In this document: one piece after another, positions 9,837 through 19,935 of the stretch
How positions within the stretch are numbered: position 1 is the first letter of the stretch
How the letters are laid out: every line of letters begins with the position of its first letter
Origin: Cylindrotheca closterium
Taxonomy: Eukaryota; Bacillariophyta; Bacillariophyceae; Bacillariales; Bacillariaceae
Direction: 5' to 3'
DNA length: 41,147 nucleotides
Assembly (NCBI GenBank): GCA_933822405.4
Contig: CAKOGP040000824.1
Coordinates: 1 to 41,147, forward strand
Notes under the pieces: generated by a model
Told to the model about the DNA's origin: nothing
Seen by the model: the letters and a program-made list of their open reading frames with translations, nothing else
Databases searched by the model: none
Made by a program: the position numbers and the translations under genes

Positions 9837-11312
9837 GCGTAAGTTCATTGATGTATGCATTGGATTCGGAATTCGTATTTTGCCCCTTCTTTTCTCACCT
9901 TTTATCCTTCTAGTTTATTTTTGTTTGCGATTTTTTGAAGAGACAGAGTATGATAATAGTGTGCAACAACAACACACACACCAAGAGGAGTTATATCTGA
10001 ATCCACCCCATAATGTCAATTTGACATGACGACGACGAAGGCGTTACTTTGCATTTCTACTGTTTACAGGTAAGCTTGACCATATCGATTGAATATACCT
10101 TCTGTTCTACCACCTCACCACTTTTTCCTTCCGTCCTTTTACTGATATTTGTACAGCATTTTGGGTCTGCGAGTCTGGATGATTGTATTATTTTTTTCCC
10201 TTCGTACTCTTGTTTTCTCACACTCCCTTAGGGATCCTTCGGATGGCCAGTGTTTCCTATGCGATTCTAGTGGATTGGTCACTCACTAGAGTCAAGTAGG
10301 AAGCATTGGTCTGTCGATATTATGGCTTGCTGAGTTTGGATTGCTTCCCTCCATCGTGTGTTTGGCCGCCCAAACGAATCGAATCGTTGAGTGGGACGGC
10401 GGTGGGAATGTGGTCGAGCCGAGGCTCATAAACGCAACTGAGATTGGCAAGAACCCAGGTAGACCGGATCTCTGGAAACCAAATCATGAGCCCTCGGACC
10501 TTCAACTCTTTGATGCTGGCCTTTTGGTCGTCGAGTCAAGAGGTCCACGAGGACAGTTGGGATGGGACATGATTTGGATTGTACTCTTTGTTTCTACAGT
10601 ATTTCGGATTGGTGCACTTACAAAGCATTCATCATCATCTCATCATCATCAAGCTTGTCGAGTGGAGCTTTCTGTTATTTCGTTGGATTCAAAGGCAGCA
10701 ACAACAGCATCATCATCATCATCAAGGTCTTCTATTGGAGGTTTCATTTTTTCCCTATTGGATTCGAAGGCAAACAATGTGGAAGTCTCCCCTACAGAAT
10801 ATCAGTATCTTTGGCCCATCACTGTAGCTCAAACATCAAGCATGGAAGAGCAAGTGTTATCGGTTATCCGTGTGATCAGCTGTCGTTGCCATTGGCAACT
10901 TCGGTGGAGCACGTCGTCTTGCGTATGGATGGCACTGGACTGAACATCTAACAAAGGGAGCAGCGGAGTGAACCTTCAATCCACCTTACTATTTATTATA
11001 CTACTACTACTACGTTGCCATGAGACTGGCATATCTACCAACGTACAGCATTTACACCGTCGGAGTTGTTGCGGATGAGAAGATGAAAGCGTATCAACGA
11101 TTGCACTGTGTCGTATTTCATTGCGGATGAGAAAGGAAGGCAAGTATTCGCTGGGCTCGTGACCCCACCTACCTATTGTTTTGTTTTGTTTTGTTTTGTT
11201 TTGCAGACTCCAGATCCAGCAGAAATGAGTAACGTCGAAGTATAGTCATGTCCGTTGTCATATTCAAATTAGTTTTCCTTGTCTTTTGTTCTTGCTTTCG
11301 TAACGCTGGAAT
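9837..11312. other. Downstream part of repeat copy 2; no supported gene
   Basis: Counterpart of 2985-4445, with a 10 bp insertion near 10733 and an extra TTTTG unit near 11180. The frame difference between copies argues against coding. Confidence 0.6.
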
Positions 11313-11497
11313 AATTCGATGCCACTGATGCGCTCCTAACAATGAAAACAGATGCAACGGCAGGGGCAGCAGGCAAACTGCTATCGCTTCTCTCCAGCCA
11401 ATATCACTTTCAAGACCATATTTTTCCTTCGCGTCAGCCAAAACCGACTCGTAAGGCTTGGGGAGTACTCCCATTGCCTCCGCCACGTGGAGCAGCT
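11313..11497 (-). pseudogene. Decayed coding fragment at the duplication edge
   Basis: Minus-strand codons read LLHVAEAMGVLPKPYESVLA and continue as a charged helix-like stretch (DAKEKYGLESDIGWREAIA). The frame then loses coding character and runs into the repeat boundary at 11312. A TAG lies immediately upstream in frame and there is no ATG before the internal Met. It looks like a piece of an unidentified gene truncated by the duplication breakpoint. Confidence 0.35.
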
Positions 11498-12957
11498 AGC
11501 AAAATATGCTGCCAAATTGCTACCATTATTCGTGGAATGATCTTCAGGCAACATGGAAGAAGAGCAAGGTTTCAGGTCGATGTCGGTTGCAAGTGGACTA
11601 AAGGGGGCGTAGCATTTGCATCAGCTACAGTGGCCTTGTTGTTGTTGTCGTTGTTGTTGTTGTCTCCTCTTCAGAAATCGTCGTCGTTGTTGTTGCTGCT
11701 GTCTCCTCTTCAGAAATCCAGCGGTGTCTATCCATTCGATGCCAACAAAGCATACCCTTGACCAACAGACTGTTTCCAGCTATCATCGAAATAAAAATAA
11801 AAGCCATCGCATCCAAAAAGGATATGTCCATACTGCTTCCTGCCGTATGACGTATCCGTTTACACCATACCGGGCATGCGCCAAACGCTCCAGATCAGGG
11901 AGTGCCCGACATGCAATCAGGGAGTGCCAGTTATTCGATTATATATATTTATAAATAGATCAGCATATATATACTCACATATATGTATGTATCTCGTACC
12001 ATACGCAAAGTTCAACCAAACTGCATTTTGCTGTAAAAAACCCAAATGCAAGACTGATAGACACTCGTCTTCTTCCGCGAGATCTCAAAGTCGCCAACAT
12101 TTCTCCGAGTGTTGTAATATGTGATACTGCGATACCAAACTGGAAAAAGCTGCAGTGAAGGCCATGCCCTTGGATCGCCATTTTCCCACAAGAACGGAAT
12201 CACATTGTGAATGACAACATCCGCACCGCGACTATGGTTTCGTCAGTTTGCTCGATGCTCGATTGACTGTGGATCTTTCTTGATGAAGGATAGAAAGAGT
12301 ATTGAACTGGACTAGGGCGACTAAAACTGCGTTTCACATGTCAGGTGCTGAAGTAGTCCTTATGAAGTCGAAGCAATCGAATGATGGCAAGAAATAAATC
12401 CTATCAGCTGCCAAAAGCAAGAACTCATGCAACCTACAATTTTACTCACACCAAATAAAACAGATAGTGGCTTGGCCCCGGTATTCGTTTAATATTCGAA
12501 TATGAAACGAAGCAACTTCTATGCAAAGTGGCAGCCAAAAGCTAGAAGATCTGAAATTCTTTAAAGTCTGTTAGTAGTATTATATGCTTGTGCTTGGTTG
12601 TAGCTCAACAAGAAACTTCGATCGATTGAAGCGAAGCAACTACTGGTACAATATCTCTAAGATGCCATTGCCATTTCTTCCTTCATTTCTCTTGATACTG
12701 ATGTCGTGAAGTTTTATGACTCGCTCGATGACTCACTCATGTACCGGTATGACGTCATTATTCGGCAGTCGTGAGGGTTTGTCTGTTTCCCGGAAATGTC
12801 ACCTATTGCTTTCCATCGAAGCAGATCGAGTCAAGGACAGACGATGGAGAAGCCCTTCGTCATCCCAACGTGATCACAACAAACAACAACAAACTAGCTA
12901 ATCTGTGCTCGTTTGTTCTTCTTTCAAGCTCTAGACTCTTTCAACCCTTCATCAATC
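11498..12957. other. Gene-poor stretch
   Basis: No frame with convincing coding character. It holds a TTG/GTC microsatellite with a two-fold repeat of the unit CCTCTTCAGAAATC (about 11662-11718), a TATATA-rich run at 11938-11990, and one TACCGGTA palindrome (12742-12749). The last 150 bp, CT-rich and leading to the ATG at 12958, is the presumed promoter and leader of the CHCH-domain gene. Confidence 0.5.
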
Positions 12958-13695
12958 ATGGCTGTAAGTAAATTTTGTAGAGCGCATAGAAGAAATGGAG
13001 ATCTCTGAGTTTGGGCAATGAGTCTTTCTTTGATGAGACCGATTGGAATAATGGCGAAAAGATTCAATCGTTGGATGGTTATTCAATTGGTTCCTCTTCA
13101 TTCCCAACAAGCAATTATCTCACCGTTTTGTTTATATCTCTCTCTCTCTCTCTCTCTGTGACTATACCTATCTTTCTTTCTATCGCTACCAATCCAATCC
13201 AATCGAATCCAATCATTCCTTTACACATTCATTCCTCCGTAACAGCGCTCTCGCCGCGGAGGAGGTTCCTTTGGTTCCTCTCGTCGTCCTGCTGCTCCTG
13301 TTCGTAGAGCTGCACCCCCAGCCCGTCCTGCTTCCACCAGCTCTTCTACCCCTGCCCCTATGCAACAATCCAGTGGCGGTGGCATGCTTTCCGGTATTGG
13401 ATCCACCATTGCCCAAGGTATGGCCTTTGGTACCGGTAGTGCCGTTGCCCATCGTGCGGTGGGTGCTGCTGCCGGAGCCATGAGTGGAGATGGTGGCCAA
13501 CCTGCTGCTGGTCAGCCTGTCGAGGTTGCTGGAGACATGCAGCAGCAACAACAACTCCAAGGAGCTTGCGCCAACGACAAACAAATGTTCTTTGAGTGTC
13601 TCCAACACAACCGTGGAGACCAACAAGCTTGCTCCTTCTTGTACGAAAACCTTCAAACTTGCCAGCGCGAATCCAGCACCATGCAATTCAATTAA
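12958..13695 (+). CDS. CHCHD2/CHCHD10 (Mix17)-like twin CX9C mitochondrial protein
   Basis: Exons 12958-12963 (ATG GCT only) and 13246-13695 join in phase 0 to give 151 residues. The 282 bp intron has a GTAAGT donor and an ACAG acceptor, and contains a CT run. The N terminus MARSRRGGGS followed by Arg/Ala/Pro-rich sequence is typical of CHCHD2/10 proteins. It is followed by a Gly/Ala-rich amphipathic segment (about residues 45-75), a Gln run and a CHCH domain with two CX9C motifs (CANDKQMFFEC and CSFLYENLQTC). In this family the domain is oxidised by the Mia40 pathway in the mitochondrial intermembrane space, where the proteins support cristae organisation and respiration (established). Family assignment is firm; the exact orthologue is not resolved. 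Confidence 0.9.
12964..13245 (+). other. Intron of the CHCHD2/10-like gene
   Basis: GTAAGT...ACAG, 282 bp, placed after only two codons, with a CT dinucleotide run around 13137-13160. Removal joins ATG GCT to CGC TCT CGC and gives the family's conserved N terminus. Confidence 0.85.
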
Positions 13696-13943
13696 GTTAC
13701 ATTAGTACTTGACTTGCTTGCTGTGTTGGATTGGCCTGTGATTTATTGGATTGGAGTTTGAAAACATGGTAGAACAGTAATAATTTAGTAGTTGGACAAT
13801 TCTGACATTGACATTCAGTACTGTATTGTCGTGGAAACAAAGTGTAGCAGGAAGGATGATATATTGCATCATGACTGGTACTGTAAATTATGGTTGTTTC
13901 AACCCAACTACATTGGAACCAGGACCATAGCATAGCAATGTAG

Positions 13944-15361
13944 CTATGTATTTGTCTGTACAAGTATTGAATCGCAAATCTCCATCAGGCCCAGCTCGTC
14001 CAATAGTGGCAGAACGTTTTGCGATACTGCTACCTTGATATCATCATGATCTGCTTCCTCGGAAGAAAGAACTCCAATCAACGGATTGAGGCCACCCCAT
14101 ATTGATTACTTGGGCTTTAGTACCACGCAGAAATGCAATCAAAAGAAAATGAAGCGCTTGTTTGCGAACATCCCGTTCGGGGAAATTGGAGGCAATGTCC
14201 ACAATGGCTTGAAAGTAAGCCTGATCTTCAATGAGTTGTTGACTTGCATCAGTTGTCTGAACCACTACTGTTGCTACAAAACAACAGATACGTCGTTGGA
14301 TTGCAAAGTCCCCGTGTTGTAGCCACTATCGGAAGTGTGGCAGGAGTAAAAAGCAAATATTTTCTCGGGTTTCCCCTTCGGTTTTGTCCACAAGGATATG
14401 GAAAAGGGTAATGATACGGGTCAGTAGGAGCATTGAATGTTCAGAATTCCGGTTCTGGGGGACTTCCAAGAGTGGCACCAGTCTGTCAACAGTGTTGAGT
14501 GCCATAATCTCTTGGGCGAACATTTCATCACCAAGCAACAACATATTAAGTCCGGTTGTTGCTTCGAGGCGCAATTGCCTTGTTTCCTCATCATCATCAT
14601 CATCATGATGAGTCTCGATCGACAACAAATTGACAAAGCATTGAACGAGAGGTTGCAAGGATTGAAAGCCTATCTGCGAATGGCAACGACGGAAGAGGGA
14701 CAAGACAGACATCGCACCAAAACGAATAGTCAGATCATGCATTGGATCCAACATCGCAATCCTATAAAAGAAACCACAAGATCTAGAATGAGGGAAACAG
14801 GTTGACACGAGGAAATAAAGGAGCACAGCAAGGCGACACTTACATCCGTGGAATGGTATCAATACCAATCATTTCAATCATTTTATCTGCGATGACATTA
14901 TCTGCGATGACACCGCGGTGGCGGTTCTTGGCAACCGCCTTTGATATATGGCAAGTGCACAAACCCGCTGCATCACGGACAGAACCATCGCCATGGTCAA
15001 AGAGTCCAACAAGAACAGGAAACACATCTTTTTTTATCATGGCTTCCGCACCACCGGGGGATTTTTTTGCCATTAGTTTCAAAACGTTTATAACTTGGAC
15101 AATCAATGCAATATTATTCTGCTGGTCTTGCAAAAGGGCGATGCAGTGGTCCAGCAAACGAGAATCGATGACAGTCTGGAGAGGAAGACTTGCTTCACCT
15201 TCAAACGCAGTGCAAAAGTGGGAAAGCATATTTACCCGCTGGGAGGAAGAAATAGAGTCTTCCAACTGGTTTGCTAGTCGGAAAATGGCTTCATCCACTT
15301 CGTCTAGCAATTCTGTGGGCTGGCCACCATTTGCTTCAGGTGACACCACGGCAGTGTACAT
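13944..15361 (-). pseudogene. ARM/HEAT-repeat protein, disrupted by a stop and a frameshift
   Basis: Start ATG 15361; exon 1 is 15361-14844; an 82 bp intron (14843-14762) has a GTAAGT donor and TTATAG acceptor; exon 2 continues from 14761. The translation is a chain of amphipathic helix pairs typical of armadillo/HEAT solenoids, e.g. NNIALIVQVINVLKLMAK and GSVRDAAGLCTCHISKAVAK. A TAG at 14326-14328 interrupts the frame, yet the same frame remains coding-like after it (WLQHGDFAIQRRICCFVATV). At the C run 14095-14098 one extra base shifts the frame; beyond it, coding character resumes (NPLIGVLSSEEAD ... VLPLLDELGLMEICDS) and ends at 13944. Such solenoids bind other proteins. Two lesions suggest a recent pseudogene, though sequence errors cannot be excluded. 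Confidence 0.7.
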
Positions 15362-15391
15362 GATCTCGTTTCGCTTTGACGACAATATAAA

Positions 15392-16175
15392 TCAAGATGA
15401 TGTGCCTTGCTTTTCCTTTGCACTAAAGAATAAAACAGCCGTCTGTGCGGTTAGCATTGGTATTGGATCGATCATTCCGCTTCTGTGATTGTTTATCAGA
15501 ATTGCTACGTACCAATTGCTACTTCCTTCCAATGCTGCTAGTGTTGCTGGTTCGAGAAAGTTGCCGGTAGTGTTGTTGACTTGAGAGAGAGAGAGTCGTC
15601 CACGGCAAGCTGCTCCTTCATTTGTGCCCACCCACAAGGTGTAGAACTGTTTCGATTCTTCTTTCCGAAGCAGATGGCGGGCAAAAGGGGGTTCTTGGTC
15701 AAAGTACTGCAGGATGGAAGTTCTCCCTCCTATATAAGGCCTTTGCTTCAGTCTTGCTTCTATCATTTATTGCCCATTGTTCTTTGTTATCGTTTTTGCA
15801 GTGTGGTAGGAATAGTTTCCCCGGTTCACAATTTGGATTGCTTTCCAAGGTCTCTAGAATGCCAACATCAATAGCATCAGCCCGCGTTTCAAGGCAACCA
15901 GTATCCGTAGCTATATTAGCTACAAAGTTCCACGACCTTCAGCTGAAAGCCTTGAAGCTGCAGCTATATGGCCCGGTCATTGATTCAATCGATCAGGGAT
16001 GTGTTGTTTCAACTTTTACAATTCGCTCTTCCTTCAACACTGCTGGTGGTATTTTGCCACTTTGAAACCTGCAATAAATTGGAGACAATCAACCGAAAGT
16101 TTCCATGGTGTCATTGCTGGAATAGTCCAAGCAAAAATTTCGATCCAGTTGTTGTCTCATCGATGATGATGATGG
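15392..16175 (-). pseudogene. Further decayed ARM-like coding fragments
   Basis: Several minus-strand frames look coding but do not join. 15938-15699 reads WNFVANIATDTGCLETRADA, an ARM-like helix pair, preceded by an in-frame TGA at 15939-15941. A second frame from about 15710 down to 15392 includes EPPFARHLLRKEESKQFY and ends in TGA. A third near 16065 reads SGKIPPAVLKEERIVKVETT. Frameshifts or lost introns separate them. They may be the remains of a second, tandem ARM-repeat gene, or a displaced 5' part of the gene at 13944-15361. Confidence 0.45.
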
Positions 16176-16327
16176 TGATGACGATCATGGGCACTTTGAA
16201 ACAGTGATGGGCATAATAGAGGCCTTCCTACCCGACTTACGACTCAGTCGATTGGGCTTCACTGGCTCGAACAACCATATTCGTACACTGTTGTCATTTA
16301 TATTGCATTTCTTAGTATCGTCAATCA

Positions 16328-17734
16328 TCATCCAAAACCACTTCTTCCTATTATGTATCTATTGTCTACTGTAGGCGGAAGATGATTGTTAGACAGTGAT
16401 GGTGACGATGCTTCCAAGGGCTGTGGATCCACCACCAATGACAATGACGACGACATGGTCAAGGGATCCTTGGGTGAGGTTTCCATCGGTGGAACAAGAC
16501 TGGGTGTATTGTTGTTGTTGTTGTTGTTGCTGCTGTTCTTGTTGGCAGCGGCCAATCGAGCGCGAGACAAGGCGTTTCGGACTCGAAGCGGCTCGGGTCT
16601 GCTGTTGTTGGCTTGTTTGTGAATAGCAGCACGAGTACCTTCCACCATGGAAGTACTACTAATACTGGACATGGGGTCCTTTGGCGTCATGGGCGTGGCC
16701 TTTGGAATTGGAACAGCCTTCTGCTTGGCTTGCTTGGAATCATCTTTTCGAGGGATTTGTGTCGTCCGTATTGCTTGCGGCAAGGAATGAGTGGAAATCG
16801 TGGTAGAACTACTTGGCGCTGTAACTGGAACTGCATCTTTTTCCTTTTGTTCTTCTTTTACTGCAATGAAAGTATCCGTGAGAATTGGAGCCATGGGTTC
16901 CATGGGATCTTCCTTTAAGTGTTTGCATGACAAGTGGTGGTCATTGCTAGTAGTAGAAGTAGGAGGTGTGCCGATGCCGATACTCGGTCTCATCGTTCGG
17001 ACCGGCTCTAATACTTGTTGTTGCTGTTGATGATGATGGTGATGCTTTCCTGATTCGCAGTGGTGGTCTTCCACCCATAATGCCTCTGAATGATGGGAGG
17101 ACCGACTGCTGGTGATGGGATCATTGATACGCTTCAATCGTGTCTCTAATTCCAAAACTTCCCGTTCCAGTTCTAGCCGTTGATGAGAAAAGTCCATCTT
17201 TTCCATCCGAACTTGTTGGAGCAAGCCACGATTGTGTTCTCGCATTTCATCCAATTGAGATTTGTACCGTATGTTGAGATTTCTCTTCCGTTTCAATTCG
17301 GTAGGTTCTTTTATCCATTTCTGTAATTGTTGTTTCGGATCGAGGAGTGACAATTTGTTTTTGATATTATTGGTAGTCAAGGCAGAGGAAGAAGAAGAGG
17401 CGGACCGTGCAGTCCGAGCATTAAAAGAAGCCTGAAATCGTTGTTTGGATGTACTGATAACCTTTGCAACCGTACGGAACTTGTTCCGTCGTTTGGCTGA
17501 TCGAGTCTGTGGAAGAACAGCAGCCAAGACATTTACAGTACTGTTATTTGCGACTGTATCAGTTTCAGTCGCACGATTGGTATGTTGAGGACTGAATTTG
17601 GAATAGCTGCTGCTGGTGCTGTTCGAATTCTTCTGAACGTGTTGTGACGACGATCGATGATCGTTACGGTCATCATCATACACATTCAGTTGTACTTGAT
17701 CTTTGGGTCTCAGGTCTGCATATGATAGATTCAT
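16328..17734 (-). CDS. Coiled-coil, low-complexity protein (function unknown)
   Basis: A single uninterrupted frame of 468 residues from ATG 17734 to TGA 16328. The first third is Ser/Asn/Arg-rich with a basic patch (SAKRRNKFRTVAKV). A charged heptad-like helix (about residues 140-205, including RYKSQLDEMREHNRGLLQQV and RLELEREVLELETRLKRI) is the likely coiled coil. It is followed by His/Gln homopolymer runs and then by a Pro/Ser/Thr/Asn-rich tail with an Asn run. No signal peptide, membrane helix or catalytic motif is seen. The basic-patch-then-coiled-coil order slightly resembles stramenopile bZIP proteins, but the basic region lacks the N-x7-R signature next to the coil, so I do not call it bZIP. 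It shares a 323 bp divergent intergenic region with the methylene-THF dehydrogenase gene. Confidence 0.75.
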   Translation of the reverse strand: MNLSYADLRPKDQVQLNVYDDDRNDHRSSSQHVQKNSNSTSSSYSKFSPQHTNRATETDTVANNSTVNVLAAVLPQTRSAKRRNKFRTVAKVISTSKQRFQASFNARTARSASSSSSALTTNNIKNKLSLLDPKQQLQKWIKEPTELKRKRNLNIRYKSQLDEMREHNRGLLQQVRMEKMDFSHQRLELEREVLELETRLKRINDPITSSRSSHHSEALWVEDHHCESGKHHHHHQQQQQVLEPVRTMRPSIGIGTPPTSTTSNDHHLSCKHLKEDPMEPMAPILTDTFIAVKEEQKEKDAVPVTAPSSSTTISTHSLPQAIRTTQIPRKDDSKQAKQKAVPIPKATPMTPKDPMSSISSTSMVEGTRAAIHKQANNSRPEPLRVRNALSRARLAAANKNSSNNNNNNNTPSLVPPMETSPKDPLTMSSSLSLVVDPQPLEASSPSLSNNHLPPTVDNRYIIGRSGFG

Positions 17735-18057
17735 ACTGTAGCACCCCCTGACGTTTTAAATTGAAACGTTGCTAGAGCGATATCAACAACAACAAGCTTC
17801 AGGTCGATCAGGGTGATCCGCATCTCTCGTTCTAGAGTACTTCTTTCTGTCATTATTTTCTTTTGCCTGTGACAGAACGTCCGGGTCTTCTCCCCTGAGT
17901 TGACTGACGAAAACAGACTGCACCCATCAGACTCCAGAATCTTCCGACAACAATCAGAACATCCTGACTGGAGCTGACAATAACAACATCAAGAGACATT
18001 TATTATATCATCTCAGTTCATCCCATCAAACTACTTGCAAGCTATTTGATAGAAACA
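17735..18057. promoter_or_regulatory. Divergent intergenic region between two head-to-head genes
   Basis: 323 bp between ATG 17734 (minus) and ATG 18058 (plus); it must hold both promoters. A TACTGTA heptamer lies at the minus-gene start (about 17734-17740). No clear TATA box was identified. Confidence 0.45.
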
Positions 18058-19495
18058 ATGGTAGAAAAAGAAGTACTCATCACTGCTGACCCTAAAAAGG
18101 GTGTCAAGGTCAACTCTGGGATTGTAGCCAAGCAATTCCGGGATGAGATAAAAGCCAAGGTTTCCACGATGACTGCGAACGGAGAGGGTGCGTTTTGGAT
18201 GTGTATGCTCACACATATGTATTGTATATGTTTTTGTTGTTGCATACTATTTTGCATATCAAACGTTTCCTCACAATTTTACATCATCTTGGAACCCTTC
18301 TTCCAAACATTGTTGTTGTTGCTGTTGATGTAGACGCTCCGTTGCTGGTTGGTTTGTTGGCCAATAAGGACCCTGCCGCCAAACAGTACGCGGAATGGAC
18401 TGGCAGGGCTTGTCGAAACGACGGACTTCGGTATGAATTGCGAACGGTAGACGATCCCATTGACGTGGAAGCCGCTCTCATTGATGCCAACGACGACCCC
18501 CGAGTCCACGGAATCATTGTCTATTATCCCATTTTTGGACAAGAAGAATCCTTTTCGGGTGCCAGTCAAGATGACTATTTGCGAGATTCCGTATCGCACA
18601 AGTGTGATGTAGAAGGATTGTGTCATTTGTATCGTACCAATCTATACAGAAATGTCCGATATTTGGACTACCCCATCAATTCCCAAAAGTGTTTGTTGCC
18701 TTGTACCGCACTGAGCGTGGTCAAGATTCTGGAAGCCTGTCCGGGTTGCTACGACACTACCAAAACGACGGGCAAGCAATTGGACGGAAAAGTTATCACT
18801 ATCATCAACCGAAGTGAAATTGTTGGACGTCCTTTGGCAGCCATGTTGGCCAACGACGGCGCCATTGTCTATTCCGTCGATATCGAAAGCATTTATAAGT
18901 TCCAAGGAGGTCGTTTGAACAAGTGTGAGGAAACTCCGGAGTCTTGTGTTCGAATGGTAAGAAGAAGTGATTCTTATTGATGCTTTCATGGAAGGCTGGC
19001 CTGTTGGTTGGAGATTAAGGAATGCGGCATGTGCATGATCAAGCTGACATTGTTGTCGCCTTCAAGTTCATCTTTCCATTCCTCTATTCCTCTATTGCCA
19101 TTCATTCATTCATTGATTCATTTCGCACTGAATATCTTCTCACACTGACACCTTGTCTTCTTTAGTCTTCTATTGTTGTGACTGGTGTCCCCACCAAGGC
19201 ATATCGCATGCCCACTGAATGGATCCAACCGAATACAACTGTCGTCAATGTTGCCTCCTTTAAGAATGTCGACGAAGAAGCCCTCTTGAAAGTCCCAGGA
19301 GTCGTCTATGTTCCCATGGTGGGAAAGGTCACTGTGGCCATGTTGGAACGTAACTTGATGCGTCTGTACGAACAATTCCATTCTCCTGAATCCAAAGCAA
19401 ATCAACAAAAGACCTCGCAGTGGAATTTGGGATTGCACCTTTATACGGCAGCCGCTGTGACCTTGTTGTTGGCTTTGCAATTGAGACGACGATAA
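18058..19495 (+). CDS. MTD1: NAD-dependent methylenetetrahydrofolate dehydrogenase (Mtd1 type) with C-terminal hydrophobic tail
   Basis: Exons 18058-18187, 18334-18956 and 19166-19495 join (phases 1 and 0) to 360 residues. It oxidises 5,10-methylene-THF to methenyl-THF with NAD in folate one-carbon metabolism (family knowledge). The translation follows yeast Mtd1 closely: DPAAKQYAEWTGRAC, GIIVYYPIFG, DVEGLCHLYRTNLYRNVRYL, CLLPCTALSVVKILE, the Rossmann segment IINRSEIVGRPLAAMLANDG, and YVPMVGKVTVAMLERNLMRL. Yeast Mtd1 is cytosolic and about 320 residues long. Here about 40 extra residues follow, ending in a hydrophobic stretch plus RRR (YTAAAVTLLLALQLRRR), which looks like a tail anchor. The gene is divergent from the coiled-coil gene at 16328-17734. 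No N-terminal targeting peptide is evident. Confidence 0.93.
18188..18333 (+). other. Intron 1 of the Mtd1-type gene
   Basis: GTGCGT...TGTAG, 146 bp, phase 1. Removing it joins Gly-Glu-Gly to Asp-Ala-Pro in frame. Confidence 0.85.
18957..19165 (+). other. Intron 2 of the Mtd1-type gene
   Basis: GTAAGA...TTTAG, 209 bp, phase 0. It separates CVRM from SSIVVTGVP, which are adjacent in the family. Confidence 0.88.
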
Positions 19496-19935
19496 AAGTA
19501 ATGAGAGAAGTGAAATGTCCATGTGGAATGATGATGAGATCTGACAGCGCTTTGGGCAACTATAAATGAAGAAGTTGTCGCAAAAAAATTAAATGGGGCG
19601 AAGCGAATGATGATGGGTTGGCGATAATATGTGGAAACCACTGAAAGTAGTTTGTGTATCGTGTAACAGGCTAATTTGCTGTATGTTGTAGCAAAAGAAA
19701 AAGTTATTATTCTTTGTTTCTATGTCGCTACTGTACTGTAGCTGCAGGACATCTGTTACTGTAGTAGTTTGTTGTGGGTTCTCCAAAGTACTGTAACAGT
19801 CCTATTTGTCACTAAATTTGAAAAATCTGCTCAAGCACTCTTTGTGATTCTTCTCCACAATGACCATCATCAAACATACAGGAGATGTTGTGGGGCTCCT
19901 CTTCTCATCATGCTGCATAGGAACCAATCACCAAT
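19496..19935. other. Intergenic region
   Basis: 440 bp without coding signal. It carries three TACTGTA-type heptamers between 19730 and 19800. Confidence 0.5.

Larger units (their letters stand above)
6044..11312. repeat. Large direct repeat, copy 2
   Basis: Second copy of the segment at 1-4445, separated from copy 1 by 1.6 kb of unrelated sequence (4446-6043). Apart from the extra 768 bp (6300-7067), the copies differ mainly in microsatellites: a TTTGCA/TTTACA run near 7510, the Asp-Ile codon run at 9408-9482, a 10 bp insertion near 10733, and one extra TTTTG unit near 11180. The right end abuts a decayed coding fragment at 11313, and the left end abuts a truncated gene fragment at 5759-5946. 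Both flanks therefore look like rearrangement breakpoints. Confidence 0.95.

Noticed and set aside
13137..13160. CT dinucleotide run as a regulatory element
   Set aside because: It lies inside the CHCHD gene intron near the acceptor and is more simply microsatellite/pyrimidine tract.
14802..15488. 228-codon plus-strand frame and the 15622-16065 plus frame
   Set aside because: They lie opposite minus-strand sequence with clear ARM-repeat coding character.
16328..17734. bZIP transcription factor
   Set aside because: There is a basic patch and a coiled coil, but they are not adjacent and the N-x7-R basic-region signature is missing.
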